DNA of 64,000 nucleotides from Cryptomeria japonica (GCF_030272615.1 NC_081415.1:104855796-104919795); one strand, 5' to 3'. Shown: positions 34,670-46,967, counted from the first letter of the stretch. Notes: generated by a model from the sequence alone, not told the origin. Numbers and translations are program-made.

Positions 34670-35053
34670 TCAGTTCAGGGTGTAAACTACTGTGCTTATT
34701 GCTTCTCTCCAAAATGTTTGTGACACTTTCTTTTCAATCATCAGGGTTCTGGCACAATCCACAATAGATCTATTTCTTCTCTCAGCTATCCCATTTTGTT
34801 GTGGAGTTCTCGATGCAGAGACTTGTCTTTTTATACCATGATCATTGTAGAATAAGTTGAACTCGTCAGATGTGAACTCTCCTCCTCTATCTAATCTAAG
34901 ACATTTCAGTTGTCTTCTTGTTTCATTTTCAACTCTTGCCTTGTACCATTTAAACATTTGAAAAGCTTCTGATTTTTCCTTAAAAAACATTACTGACATC
35001 ATCCTTGAGTAATCATCCACAAATAATATGAAATATTTATCACCATAATAACT
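34670..35053 (-). pseudogene. copia integrase core
   Basis: Begins after TAA 35054 and continues the gag-pol frame with FVDDYSRMM. It holds the second catalytic Asp in CLRLDRGGEFTS and the Glu in TPQQNGIAERRNRSI. With the first Asp in the preceding frame (LVHTDLCGP), all three catalytic residues are still present. Confidence 0.88.
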
Positions 35054-36709
35054 TTAAACTTTCATAGGACCACAAAGATCAGTGTGCACAAGATCTAAAA
35101 TTCCCTTACAAGTGTAGGACTTACTTGTAAATCTTGATCTTGTCATCTTACCCATGTGGCATCCTTGACACATAGCATTCTTAGGTTTTTCAAGACTCGG
35201 TAGACCTCTTACTCGATGCTTCTTGCTTATTTTGATCAGATTATCAAAATTTACATGACAAAACCTTTTATGCCATAACGAGGTATCATCTATCTTTGCA
35301 TACAGACACTTGTTTCGAGTTGAGTCAAGGTGAAATGTGTTACCTTTTGTTTGTGTCCCGGTAGCAGCTAACTTTCTATGCTTGTCATGAACTTTGACAA
35401 TTCCTTTCTGAAATTCTATTCGGTATCTTGTATTGTTTAGTTGTGCTACACTCAACAAATTGTATTTTAAACCTTCAACCCAATAAACGTCATTGCATCT
35501 TGCATTGTCAAGAAGTGTTATAGATCCTTTACCTTTTACTAGACATGGTGCATCATTACCAAATCTTACATGCCCTCCATCATAATCTTCTAATGTAACA
35601 AATTTGAGTTTATCACCTGTCATGTGATGTGAGCATCCACTATCTATGATCCAAGAATCATTAGTATTTATGTGATATATTAGGGCTTTTTCTTCATACC
35701 TTTCTTCATCTGATCCATCTTTGATAGCCATATAAACTACTTCCTCTGTATCAGTTTCATCTGATTTATCATCATTTGATTCCTCATCAACTATTAGGCA
35801 TGACTTTCTATCTCTTCTTCTGAAGTCTCGGTGTCCTCTGTAATGATTATCTTTCTGTCTGTCATCTCGGTAATCTCTCTTTTTAGAATAATCTTTGTCA
35901 GGACAGTTAGAAGCCATATGTACTTCAAACTCTTCTTGCCTTCTGATTTCCTCATATAGTTTGTGTACTTTTTCCATGTTCTTGTGAAATCTTTCACTTG
36001 CTCCACTGTGATCCCCTTCAGTGTACTTACTCATTCTATCATTGTAATCATCAGATTCACCAATATGAAAAGAACTAAATGCAGATTCAACTTTATTTAC
36101 CGATGACCCACTATTATCAAAGTTACTTAACTCAAATGCATGTAGCTTACCAATAGTAGCATCTAAAGAAACTGGAATATTGGGTACAGACCTCAGTTCA
36201 TTGATTGCAGAGACTCGGATTGCATAAGCTAGTAGAAGGGTTCTTAACAACTTACTTGTTATATTCTTTTCTTCAATAGTTCCACCTGCTCCTTTGATTT
36301 GATTGACAATCTCCTTTAGTCTTGTACTGTACTGGGTTATGTTCTCACCTTCATTCATCCTCATAGATTCAAGTTGTCCTCTTAGATTGTCCACTTTTGC
36401 TCTTTGAACATGTTCATCTCCACCATACACAGATATGAGCTTGTCCCACATTGCCTTTGCATCATTGCAGCCTTCTAGATCATTAAACTCTGAGTCAGTC
36501 AATGTAGATGTTATTTCAATCATTTCTTGAATATGTTCTTGCTTTGCCTTTATCTCTTCCATTGTCAATGGATAGGTGCTCGGTGGAATGAAATCATTCT
36601 CTAGATAATATACAACATATTCTCCAACTCCTGATAGGTGTAGCTTCATCCTTTTTTGCCATGTAGAGAAACTTGACTTGTTCAGCTTTGGTGCATCTCT
36701 CTTATACAT
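35054..36709 (-). pseudogene. copia gag, protease and integrase N-terminus
   Basis: 551-codon frame starting MYKRDAPKLNKSSFSTWQKR, the usual copia gag start. It contains the gag block (MWDKLISVYGGDEHVQRAK and GENITQYSTRLKEIV), then a knuckle reduced to VHMASNCPDKD: the first two Cys of the CCHC box are missing, so a small in-frame deletion is likely. The protease motif WIIDSGCSHHMTG lies near residue 355. The integrase HHCC domain (LWHKRFCHVNF, then CQGCHMGK) follows near residue 480, and the first core Asp in LVHTDLCGP near the end. The frame stops at TAA 35054-35056, where Gln (CAA) is plausible. Confidence 0.9.
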
Positions 36710-36759
36710 CTTTGGATCTTTGCCTCAAGTACCTTTAAACTTTTCTTCTGGAGTCCAAA

Positions 36760-36771
36760 GCTCTGATACCA
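36760..36771 (-). other. Primer-binding site for initiator Met tRNA
   Basis: The minus strand reads TGGTATCAGAGC, the standard copia primer site, two bases inside the right LTR. Confidence 0.92.
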
Positions 36772-36773
36772 AT

Positions 36774-38297
36774 TGATAGTTCTGATACTTAATGTTAAGT
36801 ACAGATGCCAAGCTAATAAGATGAGAGGGGGGGGTGAATCATACAAACTTAATCTTCAATAAAAACAACAGATTCAACCTCAGTAACATATACTTCAGTA
36901 ATATACCAAAACTGCTAAACATGCAAACTCATAAGCATATAAACATCATAACACTCATAACACCAGATTTAACGTGGAAACCAAAATAGGGAAAAACCAC
37001 TGTGAGATTTCAAACCCACTAAGAAATATACTCTGCTAGAGTATGCTCGGTTAAAAGCAAATCCTTTTAAAGATTACAAACACATTGCTAGATGTGACCC
37101 GTTTAAGGGATTTCCTTCATATCTGTTAGGATCTTCACCTTGTTAGAAGTGACCTTGTTAAAAGATTTCAAACACTCAATCAGAATGTCACCTTGCTAGA
37201 GGTTTTTACAAATAAGACTGTTAAGTCCACTCGGTTAAGAGATTTTCTGTCACTTTACAAAATAATAGTAATAAAAATCTATCTACAACTTCACATCTAA
37301 AAATGCTAAAGTAGATTCTTATTTGCTCAATACAATCTAGACATAGAACTAATCTTGTCCATCTGCTGGGCTCTATACTCTGTTATTCAAATAGGTCTTC
37401 AAGCTTTTGTGCTCGGTAATCACTATGTAGCATCCCTGTGCATACACTTGCCCGCATACATTGTTTATCGACAGTTCCTTATTTATAAACAATTTGCCAA
37501 CCGCTTAATCTCCTTGATCACATATCCCATGATCAATTATAGCCATTTGATCATCAAACTTGACCAGGTTCAATGTATCCTTCGATCTGAAAATGTTTTA
37601 CCCCGCCTTGGAACTTGCATACATTTCTTGGAACTTGTGCTAGGGTATTGAGGTTCAATCTGCATTGTATATCTTCCTGCCGATTTTCCTTTGCCATAGA
37701 TTCTTTAACAAATTTCATTCATGGCATACCAATCATTTAATCATAACCAGCTCATCAGCTTCCTTCATTAAATAATGCTTTTATTCATTCAATGCATTTT
37801 GTCATTACTCGGTTGCAAATCGATAAATACTAAACTTCACTCGATAGACATACCGCCTTCATTAACCAATAGCAATAACCTTAGGGTTTACCGACTAGGT
37901 TCTTTGGGGTTTACCGACTAGGTTCTTTGCTCAGTAACATACTATAGTATTAACCTTACAATCAATAACATATGTAGGGTATCAAAACAATCTAAACATC
38001 ATGATATCATCATTGTCTAACTCGGTAATAGTTGCCCATTGAATAACTTATTCCTCCCCTTAATTATCACATTCTTTTTGTGTCTTTTACCGACATCTTT
38101 ATACTCACCAATTCATACTTCTCAAGATATGGCAACATCATACTGAATTAGAAAATCAATTTCTTGACATCAATGACAAAATAATAATATTTAAGACAGT
38201 AAACATCCTTTAGCAGTTATATCCATAATCATCAACAACCTTCTCAATATCCTTATTGAAATGCCAACAATCTCCCTTGTCTATTATAATGCCAACA
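36774..38297 (-). repeat. 5' LTR of innermost copia element
   Basis: Near-identical to 30737-32239. It is about 20 bases longer, mainly from a local tandem duplication of GGGTTTACCGACTAGGTTCT at about 37885-37928. The few differences suggest a fairly recent insertion relative to the host elements. Confidence 0.92.
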
Positions 38298-38729
38298 TGT
38301 TCCTTTGTTAGGATCTATTTCTTGTTTGAAACGACACGTCTCTTATGAATAACTTCTCTCTAGAAGATGTGTAGTTCTTCTTCTTGTTCTCTTGCTTGGG
38401 GGGCAAGGATGGATTTTTCCCTCTCTCTCTTTCTATCTAATATATCACTATTCCCTTTAGGGGTTGCATTTTTCATGTGTTTATATCTTTTCTTGCAATA
38501 GTATGTCTCTTATGATTAATCCCTCCTTAGGGGAGTGAGTGATCTTTTTTTCTTTCTCCCTTTCTCTCTTTGAAGATTGACTCTTCTTTTGAGTTGCACT
38601 TTACATATACTAATGACTTTTCTTGCATTGGATATTTATTCATGTGAGTATATTGTGCATTTTCTTATGCCTAATATCTTCTTAAAAGATTGTGTAATTC
38701 TTATCATTGTCCTTACACTTGGGGGCAAT

Positions 38730-38730
<1 letters not shown>

Positions 38731-38777
<47 letters not shown>
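38731..38777. repeat. (CT)n microsatellite
   Basis: About 23 uninterrupted CT units inside the degenerate repeat region; probably expanded from the CTCTCT blocks that occur in each unit. Confidence 0.95.
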
Positions 38778-38779
<2 letters not shown>

Positions 38780-39275
38780 TTGTAAGGACTAACCTTTCCT
38801 TTGTTGAGTGGTATTTATTTTATGATTTGGTGTCATTCCTTGTGTGAATTTGTTGTTTGCTCAAGGATTCTCTCTTAAATAAGAGGTTTAAGTCCTTGGA
38901 TATAACCTCTTTTTCACTTGGCAATATACATCTATCATAAACTTACCCCTCACATTGGGTCAAAAGTGTGTCATCCTTCATCAAGAATCCCTTTCACCTA
39001 GCAATGGGAGGAAGGTATGAATTCTTGTTATCCTTCCTTTCTTTTGGTAGAAGATGTTATGTTTGTTCAAGATAGATCCTCTTGGAGGTAGATGTATTTT
39101 GAGAAAAGATCTCTTCTCCTCCAAGGATCTCCTTTACACTTGTTACAGTATATCTCTTTTTCAACTATCTTATCCTTTCTTGAAGAGTATTCCCTCTCCA
39201 GGTTGGATTTATGACATTGTTGCCTAAAGGATATCTCATTGGTGTTGAAGGATGGTGTCCTTGTCTCTAAGATTC

Positions 39276-39320
39276 CTTAAGACATCAACATAGGGCTATG
39301 TTGACATCTTAAGGGGGGGG
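39276..39320 (+). other. 17-bp hairpin fused to a G-run
   Basis: Arms 39276-39292 and 39297-39313 pair at 15 of 17 positions around GGGC, and eight G's (39313-39320) follow at once. The layout mirrors the hairpin-polypurine structure at 25070-25116. Confidence 0.75.
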
Positions 39321-40324
39321 CACCCATATCGCTCCCTTTGTATCATATTATACTATACCTTTTGCATATCATTTTTGTATATCTTAAATGAGGTGTTAAT
39401 CTCAGAATCAAAGTAAGCAAACTCTTAGAGTGAGATGCTTCACACCCGAAACCAGACACAACATTTGATATATGTGTTAGACGGGGCTACACATCACCAA
39501 AACCAAAGCAAAGCTTTTACAAAGGATTTCCTCAAAAACCAAACATGTATCTGTCATACACCCCTTGGCATTAACAAACACATTTGCACACACAATCATC
39601 CCTTGGCATTTGCATTTACATTACATGTCTTAAACAGGTGAAGCACACTCAAAACTAGAGGAAACAAACTCTTAAATGGGGCACTATACACTTGAAACTA
39701 GACATCACTTGCACACACGCATGAGGATGAGTGGAACTAGCTAAAAACAACTAGACTATTCCTACTCTCCTCCCCAACATGGATCACCTAGATAAAAACA
39801 TCTAGGGGTGAGTAGTCCATGCCCTTTCTCATCATTCTTCTCATGGATTGCCTGGATAAACACATCTAACATGTATTAATGCTCTCTCTTCTTCTTCTCA
39901 TGAACTCGTAGCTTTGATATTGATAGTTCATGGATGATGCTTTCTTTGCTCTTTTATGTGATCACTTGTGTTTGAGAGATGGCATTTTTCAAGAATGATA
40001 TTAGTTGTTGAGACATTTTGATATCGAGGTCTCTTCGGCTAGTTGACTTGAGGTCTTGTTTTGGTCTTTAGCTTTTGTTATGTGTCTTTTTGTCTCTTTT
40101 GCATTTGTTTGTCCTTTTGTCTTTGTTTGTTTTTTTGTTTGTCTTATTTTTTGTGTGCCCTTGCATATGTTTAATGAGTTAAGATCCTAATATTGGGGGC
40201 TTGATTCCTCAAGATTAGCGATATCTTATACTCCTTGTGATTTTGCTTTGCATTCCTCGTTTCTCTATTTACTTTATCATGAGTATTTGTGTATGCTCAT
40301 ACTCCCACTAAAGTGGAGGCTAAA

Positions 40325-41463
40325 TGTAGAGTCCTAAAATTGGAGACCTATTTGTGCCTCGACCATGCAATAAACATCACAATTTCATACTTTACGTTGT
40401 TGGGACCCCTTAACCCTGGCCCAATTTGGGGTAGGACCAAGGCATGGCACCTTGGTCCTTATTGGGACCATGGCACCACACCATGATCCTCCCTAATTGG
40501 GGCCTAATTTGGACCCTTAGCCCCATCTCAAATTTGAGCGGGAAACCTTGCTCCATGTCAACCTATGTCAAAAAATTAATAAGTTTAATGACAGACAAGT
40601 ATATAAGGAGGTCCTCCCCTCTCATTTGGGCATAACATGACAAGGAGGATAAGAGGGAGACTACATTGAAGCAATCAAGCATCCAAGAATTGAATCATTC
40701 ATCATCAAGCATCTCTAGAGGTCTTCAAGGCTGCATATTCTTCATTCATCAATTGTGGAGCAACATTACATCATTCATTTGCAAGCATGTGTGTGTGTTA
40801 GGGTTTTGTTATGTTCATGCCATTTCATACAATATATGTGATTACATTCAAGAATCAAAGTATCATCATCACTCATTTCAGATTTGAAGGTATACCTTTC
40901 CATCATTTATTTCAATGATTTGAAATATTTCATTCAAGGTTGATTCCTCAACTAGGGTTTGAATTAGGCAAACCCCTATTCCCAACCTTTTTCCCCTTCT
41001 TTTCATGTGTAGGAAATAGGTGTGCAGCTGTACTTCTAGAAATAAGCTTCAGACACAAAGACAAAAAAAACCTTTTCGACGCACGAAAAATTTGGAGGAC
41101 CAAGAGGCAGTGCCACAGTCCCTGCTTTTTTGGGGCATTTTTGTAGGACAGACCCAAATCAACTCATATTACTCAGATCTAGGTGCACGATAAAATCACA
41201 AACCTGTAGCTCCTTATTTTCTCAATTTTCTCTTCAATTTCATTACTTTACCCTAAATCAACATTTCAACTTACAAAAAAGGGAAAAATACATCATAATC
41301 AACCAATCCACTTAGTATTCAGTCCTTATTTGATTTGTGATTGAATCTAGTGGATTCCCCCCCTCTTTTGAATGTAAAGGAATTCCATCCCCCAAATAAA
41401 AAATTGATTTGGTGATTTCTCCTTCTATGTTGCAAATTGCCAAATCAATTTTTCCCTTTTACA
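40325..41463 (+). repeat. 3' LTR of third-level element
   Basis: TGTAGAGTCCTAAAATTG to CCCTTTTACA, 1139 bases. Read in reverse it matches the LTRs of the second-level element along much of its length, so the two elements are related families in opposite orientation. Confidence 0.85.
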
Positions 41464-42607
41464 ACATGAATTTTTTTTCAGAATACAAATGTTTATATCT
41501 ACCAATAAAATCAGTCACTTTTTCTTTAATACCTTGCTTACAATGCATCAAATTAGTCAAAGTAATTTTAGGACCAATATTATTGTGAAATTGTTGAATG
41601 AAAGAATTAGCCAATTGTTGAAATGAAGTAATAGAATAAGGAGGCAAAGAACAATACCATTTCAAACCTTTATCCTTAGTGTTCTAGTAAACAATTTAGC
41701 CAACAATCTTTGGTCACGAGCAAAGTCACTACACAAAGTTTGAATTGTTTTAACATGAGTTAAGGGATCACCTTTTCCATAATAAAGCTCCAATTGAGGA
41801 ACTTCTACATGTTTAGGAGGGGCAACATGAACAATGTCATTGGATAATGGGCTTGTTACATCAAATTTGGGCACATTATACTTAGATTGATTCATAGAAG
41901 CGATTTGTTGTTGCAAGGAAGACACTGTTTGGGCTAGAATATTGACGATAGTTTTGGTAGAAGGATTGAAATTGGACATGTTGGATTGAGAAGGAGGGGT
42001 AACATTGTTGAAGGAAGGAGGAGCTTGAGAATAAGGAGTAATATTGTTATATGAAGGTGGGGGTTGAGAATAAGGATGTGGAACACTATGACAATATAGG
42101 TATTAGAGAAGATTGGGTAACAAATGGGAGACTCATAGGAGGAGGTATGAAGGAATTATGATTAGAGGAGTTGCCCCCTTGAATAACATTTGTAGGTATG
42201 ACATTTTGTGTAGAGGTAGCCATGATGTTTGATGTAAAGGTGGGAACACTAGCCATAGGGGTAGTCAAAGGAATTGAATGGTTAACTTGACTAATAAGTT
42301 GTGTATAATGAAGGACTTTGGCACAACTCTTCATAGGCATAATATTAGTATCAACAATATGAGCAATACCACACAAGATATTAACACCAAGTTTATCACT
42401 TTGAACCATTCTTTTCAATCCTTCAATCAATGGGAGAGCTTCACTTTCCAGGTATTGTTGACTCATCCATTGTTGAAGATTATCAAATTGATTGTCAATC
42501 TTCTCCAATTGGTAAATGGAAACCCTAGTTAGTGATTCATCCACATCATGATAATTATGTAAAAAAATGAGGATAAATGACATCATTTGTAGGATTTGAA
42601 GAACCAC
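41464..42607 (-). pseudogene. gypsy-type gag, N-terminal part
   Basis: Minus-strand gag remnant in three overlapping pieces: 42607-42086 (rich in Asn, Ser and Pro), 41979-41662 (with a VPQLELYYGKGDPLTHVKT block) and 41665-41464. The last carries the core retrotransposon gag motif (KWYCSLPPYSITSFQQLANS, then FIGRYKHLYSE). The same domain continues across the nested insertion at 27733 with HVPNQDIQRIFIF. This fixes both the insertion point and the strand of the second-level element. Confidence 0.78.
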
Positions 42608-43448
42608 CTACATCCTCATGGAACAAGTTATCCAAATTAGGCTCCATCTCCTCGGTAATTAAACCTTGGGAAGCTTTAATTCTACAACTTCTTCTCACAG
42701 GGATATTATAGGTTGGACTAATAGTAGTAAAACTCTTGCACTAAGGGAGGGAAATTGGAAATTTGAATTTTGAAATTTGAAACTTGAAATTTGAAATTTG
42801 AAATTTGAATTTGAAACTTGCAAAATATTTGAATAATGCAAAATTTTAGAAAAATGATTATTCAATTGAATAAGCAAATTGATTAAAAAGATAAAGAATA
42901 ATTATGAAAAATCATGCAACCCCCTAGGAAATTTAAATTTAAAATTAGGGCTTTTCTAAAATAACCTCTTAATTTAAATTTAAAATTACCCACCAGGAGA
43001 TTTGAATTTAAAAATGTAAAATTACCCAATAGAAATTTAAATTTAAAATTAGGGCTTTGTGAAAATAATCTCTTAATTTTAAAATTTAAACTTAAAATTA
43101 GATCTAAGGTTAAAATTAAAATGATTAATCCAAAATTGGGCAACCCACAAGGTTAATTCAAATTCAAAATTTAGGTTTCTTTTAATTAACCACTTAATTT
43201 TAAAATTTAAATTTGAAATTAAACTTGCAAGTGAAAATTTGAATTTTGAAATTGGAAACACACTCATATTTGAAATAATTAATCCAAATTAAGCAATTGA
43301 CAAGCTCAATTTTGAATTAAAAAAAAGGTTTTATTGAAATTAACCTCTAAATTTTTAACATTTGCAAGGAAATGAAACTTGTAAATGAAAAATTTGAATT
43401 TTAAATTGCATAAACAATCAGATCTAAGAACATAAATCGGAATTAAAG
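42608..43448 (-). other. AAATTT-rich leader of second-level element
   Basis: Low-complexity leader on the minus strand, equivalent to 28163-28971 of the third-level element. No gene. Confidence 0.7.
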
Positions 43449-43470
43449 GTGCAAGGAGTCGGGTTCACCA
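43449..43470 (-). other. Primer-binding site, TGGTGAACC type
   Basis: The minus strand reads TGGTGAACCCGACTCCTTGC three bases from the LTR; tRNA not identified. Confidence 0.75.
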
Positions 43471-43473
43471 AAA

Positions 43474-44614
43474 TGTAATGGTGAAAAATTAAGGTTTCCA
43501 CCATTAGAGGGATGGAAACCACTAATTTGCCATTACATTCAAAAGAGGGAGGAATCCAATAGATCTAATCCCAAAACAAAATGATAAGAACTGAATACTG
43601 ATTGGATTTAAGGGTGCTGTGAATTTGTTTGCCCTCTTTTGTGAGTTGAAATGTTGAATTAAGATAAAGTGCTGAAAAGTGAAGGTAAAAATATAGAAAC
43701 AGTGAGCTACAGATGCGGGATTTTCACGTGCACATGGATCTGAGTATTATATGTCGATTAAGATCTGATCCTCGAAAAAGCTCCAAAAATGTCAGGACCG
43801 ATGTGCCCGTCGCCCTAGCCTTCCTACTTTTTCACATGCTAAAGAGGGTTGATTCGTCTTTGTAAATAGTGCCTATTTGAAAGAGTACAACTCCGTACCT
43901 GTTTCTTGCACACAGAAAGAAAGGGAAATACATTGGGAATAGGGGCTTGCCTTAGGTCAAACCCTTGTTTTGGAATTAACCATGAAATTGAGATAAAGAT
44001 AATTGAAATTGCTATAATGGAAGGTTCTCCTTTTGAGGGAGATATTGAATAATGATTGAAAATCAAGTGATATACTTTCTTGTGAAGTTTTGTTTGTCTC
44101 CACACAAAATTAGGGCTTGTTGAAGACTTCAACAAAATAGGATGAAAGATGTCTACTTCAATGCTTGAACCTTGACTTTATTGTTGCTCCAAGGCTTGAA
44201 GGAAGACTGATTATTGCTCAATTGCTCTTGAATTCTTGATTGATTGATGTCAAATTAATTTCATGTGTGTAGATGTCAAAATGAGAGGGGGGAGTCTCCT
44301 TTTATACTTGCCCATTGAAAAACTTGCTAATTTCCCAAGATGAGTCGACATGGAGCAAGAAATATTGCTCAAATTTAAGATAGGACCAAGGGTTAAAAGG
44401 GAGCCCAAATTAGGGGGGACTAAAGCATGGTGCACGAGTCCCACCCCTATTTTGGGCTAGGATAAGATGCCATGTGCATATAAAAAGTAAAAAATGATGC
44501 AATTCATGAGGGGTATGAGCATAGTCAAGTCCCAATCAGGCCAAGGGGCACAAACGCTAAGGTAGAGACCCAATTTGGTCAAATTGTACAAGGGTACAAT
44601 TTTAGGATGTTACA
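43474..44614 (-). repeat. 5' LTR of second-level element
   Basis: TGTAATGGTGAAAAATT to TTTAGGATGTTACA. It aligns along its full length with 25361-26500, with scattered substitutions and short indels. Confidence 0.87.
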
Positions 44615-45242
44615 CCTATTACTAAATTCCACCTCACCTCAATCCTTGTCTACTTAATCCTAGCCCTTGAATCTATATACATGGATCAAGATCTAAATTT
44701 TTCATCATGTGACAAGTGTCCCTACACCCCTTTTTCTCACACATGTGTGAGTATGAAATGTCACATAATAGACACCCTACCTCTTACAGATGCCATACAT
44801 GTCACTTTCACAAGCCACCCTATCTCTTACACATGTCATATACATGTCTCTTTCATGATCCTCCTCATGTGTGCTCACACACATGTGAGTAGACTTAGCC
44901 ATTACACCTCACTTCTCCTTGTGACACTTGTCACAAGGCTAAGCCTCCAAATATAGGCCCACACCACCATTCAATCCTAACCATCCATTTGAATTAGAAA
45001 TTCATGAAAAATCTATAAATTTAGGCCTTTGCTTTCATTTTAATCATCTCTTCATATGCTATCATTATGCTATCCATTTCATCACTTAATCACCCTTATC
45101 ACACTATTGTGCCATTGGATCAATGAGCAACCACATCCCCCCCCCAAAAAAACATATCAACATACTTATCATTTTGAGGTTGTGTTTGTTAAATAGGTTA
45201 AGATTATATACATATTTCACTTATTACATTTGCATGCATTCA
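44615..45242 (+). repeat. 3' LTR of outermost element, right piece
   Basis: Resumes after the 5-base duplication CCTAT, matches 15572-16080 and ends GCATTCA. Confidence 0.8.
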
Positions 45243-46962
45243 TCTCTAGTAGGTGGGTGCCTACGAAGATTTGTAAGAAATAGTTTTTATATGTAAATAA
45301 ATATTCTATCATGGTTTTCTTCTGTAAGGGTATCCATGTAAATCTTGTGTTCTCCTTGTGTCGCATAATTGTTAGATCTTGTGCCATTGATATTTTCATG
45401 GTTGTTAAGTTTTGAAAAAGTAAAAGACTGGCTTATACCAATTCACTTCCCCTCTTAGTGTAAGTGTGTGTGCTCATCACCTCAAATTATCTAATACTAT
45501 AAAATTGGGTTTCAATAACCTCATCGCACAAGCCAAAATAAAGAAACCTCATTTCTTAGTGCAAGTTCGCAAGACCCAAGGATTGGATGATTTCCTAAAT
45601 GGTATGCCTCGAATGTCTGAGCAATATAAACACATTTCATTATGAGACCATTTTACATGATCATACCTAAAATGATCATCCATGGATTTGAACCCACCCT
45701 TATAATATTATTCAATCTGTCCAAGTAGGTTTGCTTTTTTTGTCTGTCTTTTTTAATTTTTTTAAAGCAAATATAGAGGATGGACCTAATGGTTTTTGGG
45801 GCAATTGAGGAACATTTCCTACCCACAAGCTCCATTTTAAAGAGATTTCTTATTGAAACTTGGTTATAGGCATCTCAATTACTACTTCAATTTGTTAAAG
45901 AATACCAAACATATACAGTTCAATGAAAAGAAAGTCAAATTAGTCAACTTACTCTGTGGATACACTCCCAAGCCACTCCTAATACTACTCCCATTCTTGG
46001 AGTGTTTCAGAGCAAACATAAGATTGATTTTTATAGAACCCAATGACATTTTTTGGGGCAAAAGGTGACAAAGTCATCAAAATATTAGATTAAAAATAGG
46101 TAAAAATTACAAAGTATAGCTCTCTAAAAGGACATAATTTGAGATCATAGAACCAAAAAGAACAACCAATAGAATTTCTCAACCCTTGGAGGAATATTCA
46201 ACTAAAAACGAGGGGAGACCAATGCCATTGAATTTTTATATAAATAAATTATCCATATTAAATCTATACTATTTATATTAAGAAAATTATCCTTACATTT
46301 CATTGATGTGTCACATACAACTCATATTTAACTTAGTTAAAAGGACCATTATTTTCTTTCATTTTCAAGTTAAATTTGTATACGTCACTCTCATACAAAA
46401 TAACAATGATAGTTCAAATGTAATTTAGATAGTTAGATTCTAATTATATGAAATAATGGAATAAGAACTCATTTCATTAGATGCAATTTTATTTGATCTT
46501 AAAATGATATATTAAAAATAAATTATTAAATTGTTGACTAATTTTAAATATTCATTATAGGGATATTTCATAAAAGTTTCTAAGGAAGGACCCATTCATG
46601 AGCATGACCATCCCTTCTTTGCAAGCTTTGATTTCCATTCAACCAAGAGAATCAAGTCACCTATACATTTATTGTTTCGTCATATTCAAACCATTGAAAA
46701 TAGATCAAATAAACCAGTCAATCATCCACCATAATTGTCACCTCATTGACTTTACCTCCACCCACACATTTACTATTACCCTATCATCAAACTTGATTGA
46801 AAAATAATTACAAACAAACAAACTAATCGACCATCCACTAGCACCACTACTTCATCTATGTTTACCTCTACCCTAGTTATATGACTTCTAGTCATCCATA
46901 CATGCTACTAAGGTTGTATATATTATATTGCTACATTTACAAATAATAATATTCTCTAACTT
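45243..46962. other. Spacer, no gene seen
   Basis: At about 45440-45480 there is a short ACCAATTCACTTCCCCTCTTAG-like stretch reminiscent of copia LTR ends, but no borders. The rest is AT-rich with short meaningless frames. Confidence 0.45.
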
Positions 46963-46967
46963 GTAAT

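Larger units (their letters stand above)
30737..38297 (-). mobile_element. Ty1/copia element, complete but mutated (innermost)
   Basis: Bounded by LTRs 30737-32239 (1503 bases) and 36774-38297 (1524 bases), each TG to CA. Flanks TGTTT and TGTTC match at 4 of 5 positions. The primer-binding site (36760-36771) is complementary to initiator Met tRNA, and a polypurine tract abuts the left LTR. Gag, protease, integrase, RT and RNase H follow in Ty1/copia order on the minus strand. The pol is broken by two or three stops and two frameshifts, so this copy cannot move alone. Confidence 0.92.
38298..40324 (+). other. Non-coding 3' part of third-level element
   Basis: Continues the ~180-base degenerate repeats (TGTTCCTTTGTTAGGATC, CTTTTCTTGCA, then the CTCTCTCC block), followed by T-rich text, a 17-bp hairpin with G-run (39276-39320), a second G-rich tract near 40191 and the polypurine tract ACTAAAGTGGAGGCTAAA just before the LTR. 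No gene seen. Confidence 0.6.
27734..41463 (+). mobile_element. Gag-bearing gypsy-like LTR element (third level)
   Basis: Plus-strand element with an internally deleted 5' LTR (27734-28141), a primer-binding site at 28145, a gag-like remnant, a long non-coding internal part and a full 3' LTR (40325-41463). It interrupts the gag of the second-level element, whose halves resume on each side. The flanks share CATG (TCATG and ACATG), consistent with a TSD although the 5' LTR start is eroded. Apart from the nested copia element, about 4.6 kb of internal sequence remains, with no pol genes. LTR ends, primer site and polypurine tract show it is a relative of the element it hit. Confidence 0.78.
25361..44614 (-). 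mobile_element. Gag-only gypsy-like LTR element (second level)
   Basis: LTRs 25361-26500 and 43474-44614 run in the same direction and are 1140 and 1141 bases long. Flanks TCTAT and CCTAT match at 4 of 5, consistent with a TSD carrying one C-to-T change. The primer-binding site lies left of the right LTR, so the element reads on the minus strand. Without its nested insert the internal part is only about 3.2 kb and holds a gag but no protease, RT or integrase. It resembles the gag-only (TR-GAG/LARD-like) non-autonomous class. It is split by the element at 27734-41463. Confidence 0.85.
15572..45242 (+). mobile_element. Outermost LTR element of the nest (non-autonomous, plus strand)
   Basis: A 5'-truncated LTR (15572-16080) is followed by a primer-binding site and about 9 kb of internal sequence, then a hairpin, a polypurine tract and a 3' LTR that starts at 25117. 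That LTR is split at 25360 by another element and resumes at 44615-45242. The two LTRs share long stretches, including a CATGTGTGAG-type block and the ending GCATTCA. No protease, RT or integrase is seen internally. A decayed proline-rich reading frame is present instead. A solo LTR (19070-20215) and a copia-type LTR (21261-22461) were inserted later. Confidence 0.75.
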
